From positions 56,934 through 120,933 of the forward strand of contig JAUXZO010000129.1 in assembly GCA_030692685.1 (NCBI GenBank): a stretch of DNA of 64,000 nt, written 5' to 3'. Below the pieces are notes generated by a model, which worked only from the letters and a program-made list of their open reading frames with translations, searched no databases and was not told the origin of the DNA. Shown here piece by piece: positions 17,705 through 27,133 of the stretch (its first letter is position 1; each line of letters begins with the position of its first letter). This stretch comes from Acidovorax sp. (GTDB taxonomy: Bacteria > Pseudomonadota > Gammaproteobacteria > Burkholderiales > Burkholderiaceae_C). The position numbers were made by a program, and so were the translations under genes.

Positions 17705-18616
17705 ATGGCTCCAGTTGATCCATCTACAGCCAACTCGCGCCCACTATCGGGCGGGCCCGAAGAGTCGGCGAAAAACGAATCAATGGACCGCTACAAGGCA
17801 GCGCTTCGCACTCGGTTTCCGGCGCCTGAGGAAATCTTCCGCGGGCCCGAGCGGCGCCGGCGTGCTCGCCGGGCTGCCACCAGGGCAGGCGCCGCGACGG
17901 CCGCGATCGCTGTCTTGGCGGCCAGCCTGTGGATCGTGGACCCGGTCTATCGCAGTGAAACTTTTGCCACCGCCGTGGGTGAAACACGCGCCCACATGCT
18001 GGCCGATGGCAGCACCGTCGCGCTCAACACCGGTAGCGCCCTCGATGTGCAATGGCGCCTGCGCTCGCGCCAACTGCATCTGGCGCGTGGCGAGGCGATG
18101 TTCCGCGTGGCCCACGGCGCGCGCGATTTCGTCGTCCACACCTCGGAGGCGAGCATTCGGGACATCGGCACCGCATTCAACGTACGGCTGGGCGGGGTGG
18201 ACGGTAAACCAGGCGTCATCGTGACCGTGGTGGAAGGCGCTGTGGAAGTGCGCACCGGCCCGAAAGCGGCGGTGCTCACCGCCGGCCAGACGGTCTTTGC
18301 TGCGTCGTCCGGCCTGGAGCCCCCGCATGCCACAGACCTGGCGGCTTCGACTGCGTGGCAACGCGGCAAGCTCGTGTTCGACGGCATGCCGCTAGACCGC
18401 GCGGTGGCCGAGATGCGCCGCTACCACGCTACGCCCATCGTCCTGGACATCCCCGACGCTCAGGCATCCGCACTGCGCCTGTCGGGTGAATTCGACCATC
18501 GGCGCGTCGATACGCTGCTCGACCTGCTGCCTACCATCCTGCCCGTGCGCTTGCGGCGATTGCCCGACGGAAAGGCGGTGATCTCCGCCAGGGCCGTCTC
18601 AGCGGGCCGCCCCTGA
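17705..18616 (+). CDS. FecR-type transmembrane sigma regulator
   Basis: 303 residues. A cytoplasmic N-terminal part (about 1-60) would bind the sigma factor. One membrane helix (AATAAIAVLAASLWIV, near 62-78) follows. The periplasmic FecR domain contains VGETRAHMLADGSTVALNTGS and LARGEAMFRVAH, and a C-terminal STN-like module (DGMPLDRAVAEMRRYH) contacts the receptor. The start at 17705 gives a longer N-terminus; ATG at codon 27 is possible. It transmits the ferri-siderophore-bound state of the receptor to FecI. Confidence 0.92.
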   Translation: MAPVDPSTANSRPLSGGPEESAKNESMDRYKAALRTRFPAPEEIFRGPERRRRARRAATRAGAATAAIAVLAASLWIVDPVYRSETFATAVGETRAHMLADGSTVALNTGSALDVQWRLRSRQLHLARGEAMFRVAHGARDFVVHTSEASIRDIGTAFNVRLGGVDGKPGVIVTVVEGAVEVRTGPKAAVLTAGQTVFAASSGLEPPHATDLAASTAWQRGKLVFDGMPLDRAVAEMRRYHATPIVLDIPDAQASALRLSGEFDHRRVDTLLDLLPTILPVRLRRLPDGKAVISARAVSAGRP

Positions 18617-18784
18617 CAGTTACTCAAGATTTGCGAGGTCGCCGGACAAGACCTCGAACGGGTTCGTAGCAGTGGACCGCAGAAAAATATTGCTGCACGA
18701 CCTCAACATCTGGCCCCGCTCATTCGGCTGACTTCCTGAGCCCTTTCTTTTCTTTCTTCAGGTTTCTTTCAGGAGTCCATCCGC

Positions 18785-21124
18785 ATGTATTGCGATCAAG
18801 CGTCCCGTCCCCACCCTGGTTCCCGCCCGCGCCTGGCGGTCTTGGCCGCGGGTCTTCTGCTGGCCGGCAGTGTCTTTGCCCAACCGGCGCCCAAGGCCAT
18901 CAACATCGTGACCCAGCCCCTGGACAAAGCCATAGCCGCCTTGGCCCAGCAAACTGGCGCGCAGATTGTTTATTCCACCGTCCTGGTGGAGGCAAAGACT
19001 GCCCCGGCTGTGCGTGGCTCGCTAACGGCGCGCGAGGCCCTGCAACAATTGCTGGCCGGCTCCGGCCTGGTGCTGAGGGCGCGCGACGATCAAACCTTCA
19101 CCGTGGTGCGCGCCGAGCAGCAGGCCATGCTGCCCACAGTCACCGTCGAGGCTGGCGCCGAAGAGAGCGCCTCCACGGGGCCCGTGCACGGCTATGCCGC
19201 CCGGCGGAGCGCGAGTGCCACCAAGATGGACACGCCGCTGCTGGAAACGCCTCAGTCGATCACCATCGTTGGGGCCGAGCAGATCGCCGACCAAAAGGCC
19301 CAGAGTGTTCCCGAGGCCCTGGCTTATGCCCCGGGCGTCATGGCGGATCCCGGCTATTCCAACTCCTACGACGTGCTCTACAGCCGGGGCTTCCGGCTGC
19401 AGGACGGCAGCGGGGGGGTCTACCGCGACGGACTGAAGCTCGGCGGCTCCGGCTGGGCCACGGGCCAGCAGGAGCCCTACGGCCTTGAGCGCATTGAACT
19501 TTTAAAGGGAGCAGCGTCGGTGCTGTATGGCGCCACCGCCCCGGGCGGGGTACTGAACGTCGTCACCAAGCAGCCGGTGCAAGATCATGTGAACGAAGTG
19601 ATCGCCGAGGGTGGCAACTACCAACACCGGGCGCTGGCCGCCGACCTGGGCAGGAAGCTGTCCGACGACTGGGCGGCCCGGCTGGTGGTGGTGGCCCGCA
19701 ACGCCGATACTGCGGTCGATCACATCCCGAACAACACGCGCTACGTCGCACCATCGCTGCGCTGGACGCCGAGTGCGGACACCTCGCTCACGCTGCAGGC
19801 TCACCACGTTGAACGCCGTACCGCCTATATCTGGGGCGTACCGGTCGCGGGCTCGCTGCTGCCCAGCCCCCACGGCAAGCTGCCGCGCGAGCGCTTCGTG
19901 GGTGAGCCCGGTTTCGACCACCAGGACACCACGCAATCGTCCTTCGGCTGGCTGCTTACGCACAAGGTGGCCGAGGGCCTGAGCTTGCACCACGGCCTGC
20001 GCTGGATCGACAGCGAAAACCACATTGGATTTACCAACCTGCGTGGTCCGGACGCAGCAGACCCGCGCGTCTACAGACGCCGCGCGTTTGATGAGCTTGA
20101 AACCACGCGCGGCTTAAGCGCCGACACGCGTGTGCAGACCGATTTCGCCACTGCCGGCGTGCGCCACAAGGCCGTGGCCGGGTTCGATCTGTCCAACCAC
20201 CGCATCGGCAGCAAGTGGCAACTCGCGAGCCTGGGGCCTCTGAACCTCTTCAACCCTGTCTATGGCGCCGCGCCCGGCAGCTTCGCCTTGGCATTTGATG
20301 ATCGCGAGCGTCAGCGCCGCGTGGGCTTCTATGTGCAGGACCAGATCAAGTTCGGGGCCTTGATGGCACTGGCCGGGCTGCGCCGCGACGAGGTGAACAG
20401 CACCCTCAATGGCGAATCGGAGAAAACGGGTGCCACCACGGGGCGCGTCGGGCTCGTCTGGGAAGTGGCACCCGGCCTGGCCCCCTTCGCCAGCTGGAGC
20501 CAGAGCTTCGAACCGGTCAGTGGCACTGACAATGAAGGTCAGCGTTACAAGCCGAGCCGCGGGGAGCAGGCCGAAATCGGCGTTCGCTGGTTGCGTGGTG
20601 AATTCATGGCATCGGCCGCCGTGTTCGACTTGACACAGACCAACGTGCTCAAGAGCCGTCCGGGCCTGGACAAGTCAGTTCAAACCGGCGAGGTGCGCTC
20701 GCGGGGCCTTGAGCTTGAGGCCAAGGGTCCGGTTGCGCGCAACGTGCATCTGATCGCTTCTTATGCCTACACCGACGCCAAGGCGACCAAGAGTGAGAGC
20801 GTCAGTGAGGTTGGTCAACCGGTGAGTTACCAGCCGCGTCATCAGGCGGCGTTGTGGGCGCGCTTTGACCATTTGCTGACGCCGGGTTTGCAGCTCGGCC
20901 TGGGCGCGCGTTACGTCGGCAGCACTTCGGACTGGGGTGGCAGCGGTGCGGGTGTGCCATCCTTCACCACGCTGGATCTGCTCATCGGCTACACCACGGG
21001 GCCGTGGACCGTTCGCCTGAACATAAACAACCTCACCGACAAGACCACGCTGCTGTGCACCGGTGGTTGGTGCACCTATGGCGACGGGCGCCGTGCCACC
21101 GCCTCGGTGGCCTATCGCTGGTAA
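18785..21124 (+). CDS. TonB-dependent ferri-siderophore receptor with N-terminal signalling domain
   Basis: 779-residue outer-membrane transducer. The signal peptide ends at VFAQ (about residue 33). An STN signalling domain follows (about 40-115, INIVTQPLDKAIAALAQQTG), then the plug with TPQSITIVGAEQIADQ and ERIELLKGAASVLYGATAPGG, and a beta-barrel ending in ATASVAYRW with a C-terminal aromatic residue. The STN domain means it is a signalling receptor that activates the upstream FecI/FecR pair. CAGGAG precedes the ATG. The siderophore is not identifiable; a hydroxamate is plausible from the C-terminal style but unproven. Confidence 0.93.
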   Translation: MYCDQASRPHPGSRPRLAVLAAGLLLAGSVFAQPAPKAINIVTQPLDKAIAALAQQTGAQIVYSTVLVEAKTAPAVRGSLTAREALQQLLAGSGLVLRARDDQTFTVVRAEQQAMLPTVTVEAGAEESASTGPVHGYAARRSASATKMDTPLLETPQSITIVGAEQIADQKAQSVPEALAYAPGVMADPGYSNSYDVLYSRGFRLQDGSGGVYRDGLKLGGSGWATGQQEPYGLERIELLKGAASVLYGATAPGGVLNVVTKQPVQDHVNEVIAEGGNYQHRALAADLGRKLSDDWAARLVVVARNADTAVDHIPNNTRYVAPSLRWTPSADTSLTLQAHHVERRTAYIWGVPVAGSLLPSPHGKLPRERFVGEPGFDHQDTTQSSFGWLLTHKVAEGLSLHHGLRWIDSENHIGFTNLRGPDAADPRVYRRRAFDELETTRGLSADTRVQTDFATAGVRHKAVAGFDLSNHRIGSKWQLASLGPLNLFNPVYGAAPGSFALAFDDRERQRRVGFYVQDQIKFGALMALAGLRRDEVNSTLNGESEKTGATTGRVGLVWEVAPGLAPFASWSQSFEPVSGTDNEGQRYKPSRGEQAEIGVRWLRGEFMASAAVFDLTQTNVLKSRPGLDKSVQTGEVRSRGLELEAKGPVARNVHLIASYAYTDAKATKSESVSEVGQPVSYQPRHQAALWARFDHLLTPGLQLGLGARYVGSTSDWGGSGAGVPSFTTLDLLIGYTTGPWTVRLNINNLTDKTTLLCTGGWCTYGDGRRATASVAYRW

Positions 21125-21149
21125 GTCCGCCGCGACAGCGCCGCATTCG

Positions 21150-22421
21150 ATGACGCTCGCCCTGCGCCCCTCGCTCGTCCTGTTCCACCGCTGGGCGGGC
21201 CTCACGCTGACCGGCTTCCTGTTGCTGGCGGGGCTGACGGGGGCGCTGCTGGTTTGGTACGAGGAACTCGACGCCTGGGTCAGTCCGCACCTGTTGCGAG
21301 CAGCGCCGCCCGCACCGGGCGCGCCCATGCTGGACCCTTTGGTACTCCGTCAGAAGGTGCAGGCCCAGTACCCCGGGGCCTACGCGGCGATGGCGCCTTT
21401 GCAGCAGATACCAAGCCATGCCGCCGTCATGCGGCTGTTCGCGTTGCCCGCGTCAGCCGCAGGCCCATTTCAAGAACCGCCGAACGACCAGGTCTTTGTG
21501 AACCCGTACACCGGCGAGATGCTGGGCGAGCGCAAGTGGGGTGACATTACCCAGGGCGTGAAGAACCTCATGCCCTTCATTTACCGCCTGCACTATTCCC
21601 TGGCGTTGGAAAAGGCTGGCGAGACGTTGTTGGGCATTGTTGCCTTGCTATGGACGGTGGACTGCTTTGCCGGAGCTTGGCTCACCTTGCCAGCGCCGAA
21701 GCGCAATAAGGTTGCATGGCAGGCCCGGCCGTGGCTGCTGCGCTGGTGGCCGTCCTGGAAGCTGCGCTGGCGGCAAGACAGCTACAAACTTAACTTTGAC
21801 CTGCACCGTGCCGGCGGCTTGTGGGTTTGGGCCATGCTGTTCGTGCTGGCGTGGAGCAGCGTCGCCTTCAACCTGCACCAAGAAGTCTATGACCCGGTGA
21901 TGCGGACCCTGTTCGCCCATCAACGCGATGAACAAGGTCAAGCGCAGTCCCTACAGCCGAGCCGCGCCCCGGCGCTGGACTGGGCTGCCGCCCGCAAGAC
22001 TGGACAGAAGTTGATGGCGGAGCAGGCCCGCCTGCATGGCTTCAGCATCATTGAAGAAACCTTGATGGTGCACGACCCGGCCCGCGGCCAGCACGGCATC
22101 TGGCGCTACCAAGTGCGCAGCAGCCGCGACATCCGCGACCGATGGGGCAGCACGCAGGTGATCTTCGATGCCGACACCGGTGAGCTCCTCCATATCTGGC
22201 TGCCCACGGGGGCTGCTGCCGGCGACACCATCCGCACCTGGCTTACCAGCCTGCACATGGCGGCGCTGTGGGGCACGCCGTTCCGGCTTTTCATGACGGG
22301 AATGGGTGTCGCGGTGGTCCTCCTGAGCGCCACAGGCCTAGTGATTTGGATGCGCAAACGTCAGGCACGAGTATTTGCCCGCGCACGCGATCGTGCTGCC
22401 GCAGTGCTGGTGGGAGAGTGA
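21150..22421 (+). CDS. PepSY-associated transmembrane protein, probable ferri-siderophore reductase
   Basis: 423 residues from the ATG at 21150, giving a protein that starts MTLALRPSLVLFHRWAGLTLTG. Hydrophobic helices lie near residues 12-35, about 160-180, 220-245 and 375-400, in the PepSY_TM arrangement (HRWAG at the first helix, LHRAGGLWVW at the third). Such proteins sit in the inner membrane beside siderophore receptors and are thought to reduce or release iron in the periplasm. It follows the receptor by 25 bp and completes the iron unit. Confidence 0.88.
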   Translation: MTLALRPSLVLFHRWAGLTLTGFLLLAGLTGALLVWYEELDAWVSPHLLRAAPPAPGAPMLDPLVLRQKVQAQYPGAYAAMAPLQQIPSHAAVMRLFALPASAAGPFQEPPNDQVFVNPYTGEMLGERKWGDITQGVKNLMPFIYRLHYSLALEKAGETLLGIVALLWTVDCFAGAWLTLPAPKRNKVAWQARPWLLRWWPSWKLRWRQDSYKLNFDLHRAGGLWVWAMLFVLAWSSVAFNLHQEVYDPVMRTLFAHQRDEQGQAQSLQPSRAPALDWAAARKTGQKLMAEQARLHGFSIIEETLMVHDPARGQHGIWRYQVRSSRDIRDRWGSTQVIFDADTGELLHIWLPTGAAAGDTIRTWLTSLHMAALWGTPFRLFMTGMGVAVVLLSATGLVIWMRKRQARVFARARDRAAAVLVGE

Positions 22422-22626
22422 GACCGCGCCTGCACCGGCATGCCGTGGCAGGCCATCGCTTGGCAGCCGTCAGGGAGCAGTGGCATTTCGATGGTGCCAT
22501 GCAGCTGTGGTTTGCAGCGCTGCTGGCTGCTCAAACCGCAATTCACTCTCGCCCCGCCCCAAAGCCTCCGACAACGAAGGGTGGTGTGCCGCCCGGCTCA
22601 CCACCCTTTGATTAGCGCAGGGCGTG

Positions 22627-24174
22627 CTACTTGGTGATCGTCACCGACGACGCCACATTCTTCGCGGCATCGTAGGTCATGCCAGTACCCGTAATGCCCG
22701 ACACCGAGAACGTGGTGGACGTCACCGTGTTCTTGACGGTGATGGACACCGAGCACACGCCCGTGCTGCCGGTGATGCAGCCATAGGTGGTGGAGTTCAC
22801 GTTGAAGCGGCCGGATACCGTAGCGCCTGGCACGACGCTGCCCTTGGTGTCGATCACCGTGATGGTGGCCTTGGCAGCCCAGTTGGCCTTGGCGGTGGTC
22901 TTGGAGCCTGCGAGGCCGCCAACGTAAACGGCCTGGGTGGTGGTGACGGTATCGGAGCCGGTGTACAGCAGCAGGTTGGGCGACCCGGTGCCAGCACTCG
23001 TGACTTTGTTAGGGGTGGCGCGCGAGGTGATGAGCTGCGCCAACTCGCCTGACGTCAGCCCAGGCTCGCCCTGCAGCAGCAGTGCGGCATTGCCGGCCGC
23101 GTGAGGGGCCGCCATCGAGGTGCCGCTCATCGTGACGGCCGCTGTATCGCCGGAGATGCCGGCCGAGGTGATGGACGAGCCCGGTGCAAACACGTCCAGG
23201 CACTTGCCCCAATTGGAGTAAGACGCGCGCGAATCATTGCTGGCGGTGGCGCCCACGGTGATGGCCGACGGCTCGCGGGCGGGCGAACTGTTGCAGGCGT
23301 CCACGTTCGAGTTGCCCGCCGCCACCGCCACGGCAATACCGCGCGAGACCACGTTGGCCACCGCGCTGTCCAACGTGGACGAGGCCCCGCCGCCCAGCGA
23401 CATGTTGACAACCGCAGGCCGCACCGCGTTGACGGCGACCCAGTCCAGGCCGGCCAGCACGCCGCTCATGGTGCCCGAGCCATCGCAAGCCAACACCCGA
23501 ACGGGCACCACGCTGGCCCCCTTGGCGACGCCATAGGTGCCACCAGCGGCGGTGGCCGCCACGTGGGTGCCATGACCGTGGCAGTCGTTGGTGCCGCGGC
23601 CATCCGCAATGGCGGTGTAGCCGGCACGCACGCGGCCGCCGAAGTCGGCGTGCGATGCGCGCACGCCGGTGTCGAGCACGTGGATCTGCACGCCTTGGCC
23701 GGTGGCTGTGTAGCGGTAGGTAGCGTCCAGCGGCAGGGCACGCTGGTCAGAGCGGTCCAGGCCCCAGGTAGCGCTGGTCTGGGTGGTCTGCTGGTGGTGC
23801 ACGGTCAGGTCGGGCTCGACGGACTGCACCAGCGGGTGCCGACGCATGGCCTCTAGGAAGTGGGAGCTGGTGCGCGTGGGCAGCGTCACCGCAAAACCCT
23901 TCAGGACGTGCTCATACACAAAGTCGGGTCGGGTGCCCGCGCCATTGGCGAGCGACTCTGCATGCTGGCGCACGGCGTTGGCATGCGGCGCAAACACGAC
24001 TACGTACCGGGTGCGTTCAGGCTGCTGCGCTACAGAGTCAGGCTGTGCCGGTGCCGCAGCGCTGGCATGAGACGCAGCCCAGAGCGTTGCGGCAGACAGA
24101 ACTGCCAGGGTGAGCAGGGTGCGGCGCAGGGCGGTGCCGCTGCGGGCGGGGAGATGTGCTGTGGTGCGGATCAT
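22627..24174 (-). CDS. Secreted subtilisin-like serine protease (S8, proteinase K type)
   Basis: 515 residues. A signal peptide (to about residue 39) is followed by an I9 propeptide with RYVVVFAPHANAV and the proteinase K-like catalytic domain. The triad is Asp168 (HVLDTG), His201 (HGHGTH) and Ser353 (SGTSMAAPH), all present. The C-terminal 100 residues (from about 410) are a threonine/serine/glycine-rich Ig-like domain with TITVIDTKGSVVPGATV, probably for adhesion or secretion. It is a single-gene unit. The leader contains a riboswitch-like fold and a hairpin covering the AGAGG ribosome-binding site 6 bp before the ATG, so translation is probably regulated. Confidence 0.93.
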   Translation of the reverse strand: MIRTTAHLPARSGTALRRTLLTLAVLSAATLWAASHASAAAPAQPDSVAQQPERTRYVVVFAPHANAVRQHAESLANGAGTRPDFVYEHVLKGFAVTLPTRTSSHFLEAMRRHPLVQSVEPDLTVHHQQTTQTSATWGLDRSDQRALPLDATYRYTATGQGVQIHVLDTGVRASHADFGGRVRAGYTAIADGRGTNDCHGHGTHVAATAAGGTYGVAKGASVVPVRVLACDGSGTMSGVLAGLDWVAVNAVRPAVVNMSLGGGASSTLDSAVANVVSRGIAVAVAAGNSNVDACNSSPAREPSAITVGATASNDSRASYSNWGKCLDVFAPGSSITSAGISGDTAAVTMSGTSMAAPHAAGNAALLLQGEPGLTSGELAQLITSRATPNKVTSAGTGSPNLLLYTGSDTVTTTQAVYVGGLAGSKTTAKANWAAKATITVIDTKGSVVPGATVSGRFNVNSTTYGCITGSTGVCSVSITVKNTVTSTTFSVSGITGTGMTYDAAKNVASSVTITK

Positions 24175-24178
24175 CGTA

Positions 24179-24200
24179 GGCCTCTTTGGTCTGAGAGGCC
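24179..24200 (-). promoter_or_regulatory. Hairpin sequestering the protease ribosome-binding site
   Basis: On the minus strand GGCCTCT and AGAGGCC pair perfectly over 7 bp with an 8-nt loop. The second arm contains the AGAGG Shine-Dalgarno sequence located 6 nt before the protease ATG. Placed just after the riboswitch aptamer, it looks like the expression platform for translational control. Confidence 0.7.
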
Positions 24201-24223
24201 GGCGGGGGGTACGGTCCCCGGCG

Positions 24224-24302
24224 CCGGCGGCCCCGCTGCCATGGCGCTTTTGCGCGGTAGGCCGGTGGCTTTGCGTCCCGCGCTTTCACGCGGTTTGCCG
24301 TT
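24224..24302 (-). promoter_or_regulatory. Class I cyclic di-GMP (GEMM-I) riboswitch aptamer
   Basis: Read on the minus strand, the leader has the GEMM-I landmarks in order: CGGCAAACC, a GC stem capped by a GAAA tetraloop (CGCGTGAAAGCGCG), GGGACGCAAAGCC, then CACCGGCCTA containing the tetraloop receptor and ligand pocket region, a second stem-loop, and a closing GGCAGCGGGGCCGCC that pairs back to the start. This is the conserved core of aptamers that bind cyclic di-GMP. Downstream are a strong GCCGGC hairpin and the hairpin covering the ribosome-binding site. It would link protease production to the motile/sessile switch. The boundaries are approximate. Confidence 0.83.
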
Positions 24303-24421
24303 ACAACAAGTTGCATTTTACCGGGCGCACCCGGACCAGAGCAAGCGCAATCCTTGCGGCGGGCGATTCGAAGGGGTATTGCAGGCCAGCACGGCGGGGG
24401 TGGCGGCCCCAGCCCGGGCGT

Positions 24422-27073
24422 TCAGCGGGTGTGGCGCCCGCCTCGGGCGCGCCGCGTGTGTCCAGCGCTCTGGCAGGCGCGGCGATAGGCGCGCAGGGTC
24501 TGCTCGGCACGCAGCAGGACCGTCGTCTCCACCGCAGCCGCAGGGTCGCCGTCTGCATCGCTGCGGGCAGCCTGCAACTCGGCCATGCTCATGCCCGAGG
24601 CCTCGCCGGTCAGCAGCGCAATGCCGTCGCTGACATGTTCCATGGTGTAGACGTGGAACAGGCCTTGCTCCACGGCATCCAGGATGGCGCGGTCCAGCAT
24701 CAGGTGGCGGCGGTTGCGGGCGGGGATCAGCACGCCCTGCGTTCCGTCCAGCCCGGCCATGGCGCACGCGCGAAACCAGCCCTCGATCTTTTCGTTGATG
24801 CCGCCCACGGGCAGCACCTCGCCGTGCTGGTTGAGCGCGCCTGTCACGGCAATGCCTTGGCGCAGGGGCAGGCCTGACAGGCTGGACAGCAGCGCATACA
24901 GCTCGGCGCAACTGGCCGAGTCGCCTTCCACGCCGCTGTATTCCTGCTCGAACACGATGGACGCATTCAGCGCGAGCGGCGCCACGTGGCTGAACAGCGC
25001 GGTGAGGTAGCTGTGCAAGATCAGCACGCCCTTGTCGTGGATGGGGCCGGACATATCGACCTCGCGCTCGATGTTGAGCAGGCCTTCTTGCCCGGCAAAG
25101 GTGCGCGCAGTGATGCGCACGGGGAAGCCAAAGCGGTAGTCGCCCAGGTCAACCTGCGTCATGGCGTTGATCTGGCCGGTGATGGCGCCCGTCAGGGTGA
25201 TCAACCGTTCGCCTTCGGTGATGGAGTCGTGCAGCTCTTCTTCGGGCTGGTTGTGGCGCTGGGCGCGGGCGGCCAGGGCGGCTTGCACGTCGGCGTCGCG
25301 CACCAGGGGCGTGGCGCCATGGGGATAAAACGGTTCGCCTTGATCCTTTGGACGGGCTTCGACAGGCTCAGCCTCAACGGTGTTTGCGGTGGCCGAGGTG
25401 GCAGAGGTGGCTGAAGTGTTTGCGGTGTTTGCTGTGTTTGAGAGGTCGCCCCATTTCTTTTGTAGGGCGCTGCGTGCCTGGCACAGCGCTGCGCTTTCAA
25501 TCACCAGCGCTTCGGTGTGTGCAAAGCGGGCGCTTTGGCGGCCCTGGTCATCGGCCTCGCGGTGGGTTTGCTCTAGCAGCAGGGCCACGGCGTCGGGTGC
25601 GAAGTGGGGCAGGCCGCGCTTTTTGCAGCAGTGCGCTATGAAGATGGCGGTGGCGTGGTGGGTGGCGGGCGTAGCGGCAAAGTGGTCTGAAAAATCCACC
25701 TTCACGCGAAAGCGCCGGGCGGCGTCGGGGTCTGCGTCTTGCAGGGCGTAGTACTCGTCCACCGATCCGATCAGCACGATTTTCACGTCCACATCCACGG
25801 GCTCCGGCTGCAGCGCGGCAGCGCCGCCAGGCCCGTGGCCGGGGCCGCCGCTGGCGTCGTCGATCTGCAGGCGGCCGCAGCGCAAAAACCGGCGCAGGCG
25901 CTGCCACAGGCCTTCTTCGGCGGCCAGGTCGTGCAGGTGCAGCAGGATGAAGCCGCCGTGCGCTTTGAGCAGGCTGCCCGCGTGCACGCTGGAGTGGTCG
26001 GCCTGCACGGTGTCGGCGTCTGAGCCGTGTTCGATACTGCCAAACAGCGTGCGCAGGGTGGGGTTGTCCTCAACCACCACGGGCGCGGCGGTGCGGCCAT
26101 GGTTGTCGACCACCACGTTCACCTGGCAGCGCGCCAGCAGCTCGTCGAGGGCGTCCTTGCGGTCGTCTTCGGCGTCGGCCACCTGGTCGTTGGCAGGGTC
26201 ACCGTCGCCGGGTTCGAACAGGTCGATGTGGTCCAGCACGGTGCGCTCTACCTGGTCGAGCCACTGGGTGAGCTTGATGGCGTCTTTGATCTGCTGGCGC
26301 AGGTTTTGGCGCAGGGTGTGCAGCGCGTGGTCCACCAGCGGTTTGACGGCCTGGCGGCGCAGGGTGGCCAGGGCTTCGTCGCGGGCGCGCTCCAGCGGGC
26401 GGGTGGCTTCCAGAAAACGCGCGATCTCTGCGCGCAGGGCCTGCTCGGCGATGTCGATCTCGGCGCGGCGTTCGCGCGGCAGGGCGTGGGCTTCGGCTTC
26501 GGTCAGCGGCTGGCCTTTGGGGCCGGTCAGCGTGAACACCATGTGCCCGCCTTCGCGCGACAGGCGGAACTGGCGGGCCTCGGCAAACGCATCCAGCACG
26601 GCAAAGGCCTCGGTCTCCTGCGCGTGCCAGGCTTTTTCGATGCGCTCGGCGTCGGCCTTGAAGTCGGGGCTGGTCAGGCGCTTCGGGATGTCGGCCTGCA
26701 GGCTTTTGGCCATATCTGCCATGCCTTGGCGCAACTGACGACCCTGGCCTGCGGGCAGGCGCAGCGCGCGGGGCCGGTCGGGCGCGTCAAAGTTGTGCAG
26801 GTAGCACAGGTCGGGGGGGACCACGCGCTCTGCCGCTGCGGCCTGCATGGCCTGGCGCAGCAGCGACGCGCGGCCGCTGCCCACTTCGCCCAGTGCAAAC
26901 AAGTGGTAGTCGGGCTGCTGCATCGCCAGGCCAAACTGCGCCGCGGCCTGCGCGCGCTCCTGGCCGATCCAGGGCAGGGGCAGGTCTTGCAGCTCGGCCG
27001 TGCTGGCAAAACCCAGCGTGGCGGGGTCGATGGCGAGGCGCAGTTGGTGGGGGGCGAGGGCAGAAGCGGACAT
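24422..27073 (-). CDS. Lon-like ATP-dependent protease (LonB/YcbZ type)
   Basis: 883 residues with AAA+ and C-terminal Lon protease domains. The nucleotide-binding loop is GEVGSGRAS, with Arg in place of the usual Lys, a substitution I believe is common in this subfamily. The proteolytic Ser-Lys dyad is in EGDSASCAEL (Ser near 713) and GGINEKIEGW (Lys near 757). An insertion near residues 540-575 of short T, A, N and S repeats ends in VEAEPVEARPK, encoded by a copy of the dispersed TGAGCCTGTCGAA repeat. It probably degrades unfolded or specific proteins in the cytoplasm. It is followed by the ferrochelatase gene on the same strand. Confidence 0.88.
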   Translation of the reverse strand: MSASALAPHQLRLAIDPATLGFASTAELQDLPLPWIGQERAQAAAQFGLAMQQPDYHLFALGEVGSGRASLLRQAMQAAAAERVVPPDLCYLHNFDAPDRPRALRLPAGQGRQLRQGMADMAKSLQADIPKRLTSPDFKADAERIEKAWHAQETEAFAVLDAFAEARQFRLSREGGHMVFTLTGPKGQPLTEAEAHALPRERRAEIDIAEQALRAEIARFLEATRPLERARDEALATLRRQAVKPLVDHALHTLRQNLRQQIKDAIKLTQWLDQVERTVLDHIDLFEPGDGDPANDQVADAEDDRKDALDELLARCQVNVVVDNHGRTAAPVVVEDNPTLRTLFGSIEHGSDADTVQADHSSVHAGSLLKAHGGFILLHLHDLAAEEGLWQRLRRFLRCGRLQIDDASGGPGHGPGGAAALQPEPVDVDVKIVLIGSVDEYYALQDADPDAARRFRVKVDFSDHFAATPATHHATAIFIAHCCKKRGLPHFAPDAVALLLEQTHREADDQGRQSARFAHTEALVIESAALCQARSALQKKWGDLSNTANTANTSATSATSATANTVEAEPVEARPKDQGEPFYPHGATPLVRDADVQAALAARAQRHNQPEEELHDSITEGERLITLTGAITGQINAMTQVDLGDYRFGFPVRITARTFAGQEGLLNIEREVDMSGPIHDKGVLILHSYLTALFSHVAPLALNASIVFEQEYSGVEGDSASCAELYALLSSLSGLPLRQGIAVTGALNQHGEVLPVGGINEKIEGWFRACAMAGLDGTQGVLIPARNRRHLMLDRAILDAVEQGLFHVYTMEHVSDGIALLTGEASGMSMAELQAARSDADGDPAAAVETTVLLRAEQTLRAYRRACQSAGHTRRARGGRHTR
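25355..25380 (-). repeat. Dispersed TGAGCCTGTCGAA repeat inside the Lon-like gene
   Basis: The minus strand carries the 26-bp element with core TGAGCCTGTCGAA, nearly identical to the copy at 45946-45971. Here it is translated in frame as VEAEPVEA within a low-complexity insertion, without disrupting the gene. Confidence 0.85.
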
Positions 27074-27133
27074 CGGTGCGGTTGTTGGGGGGAGGGCAGA
27101 GTCACCAAAGTGCGTCTGCTACCAAAAATATGA

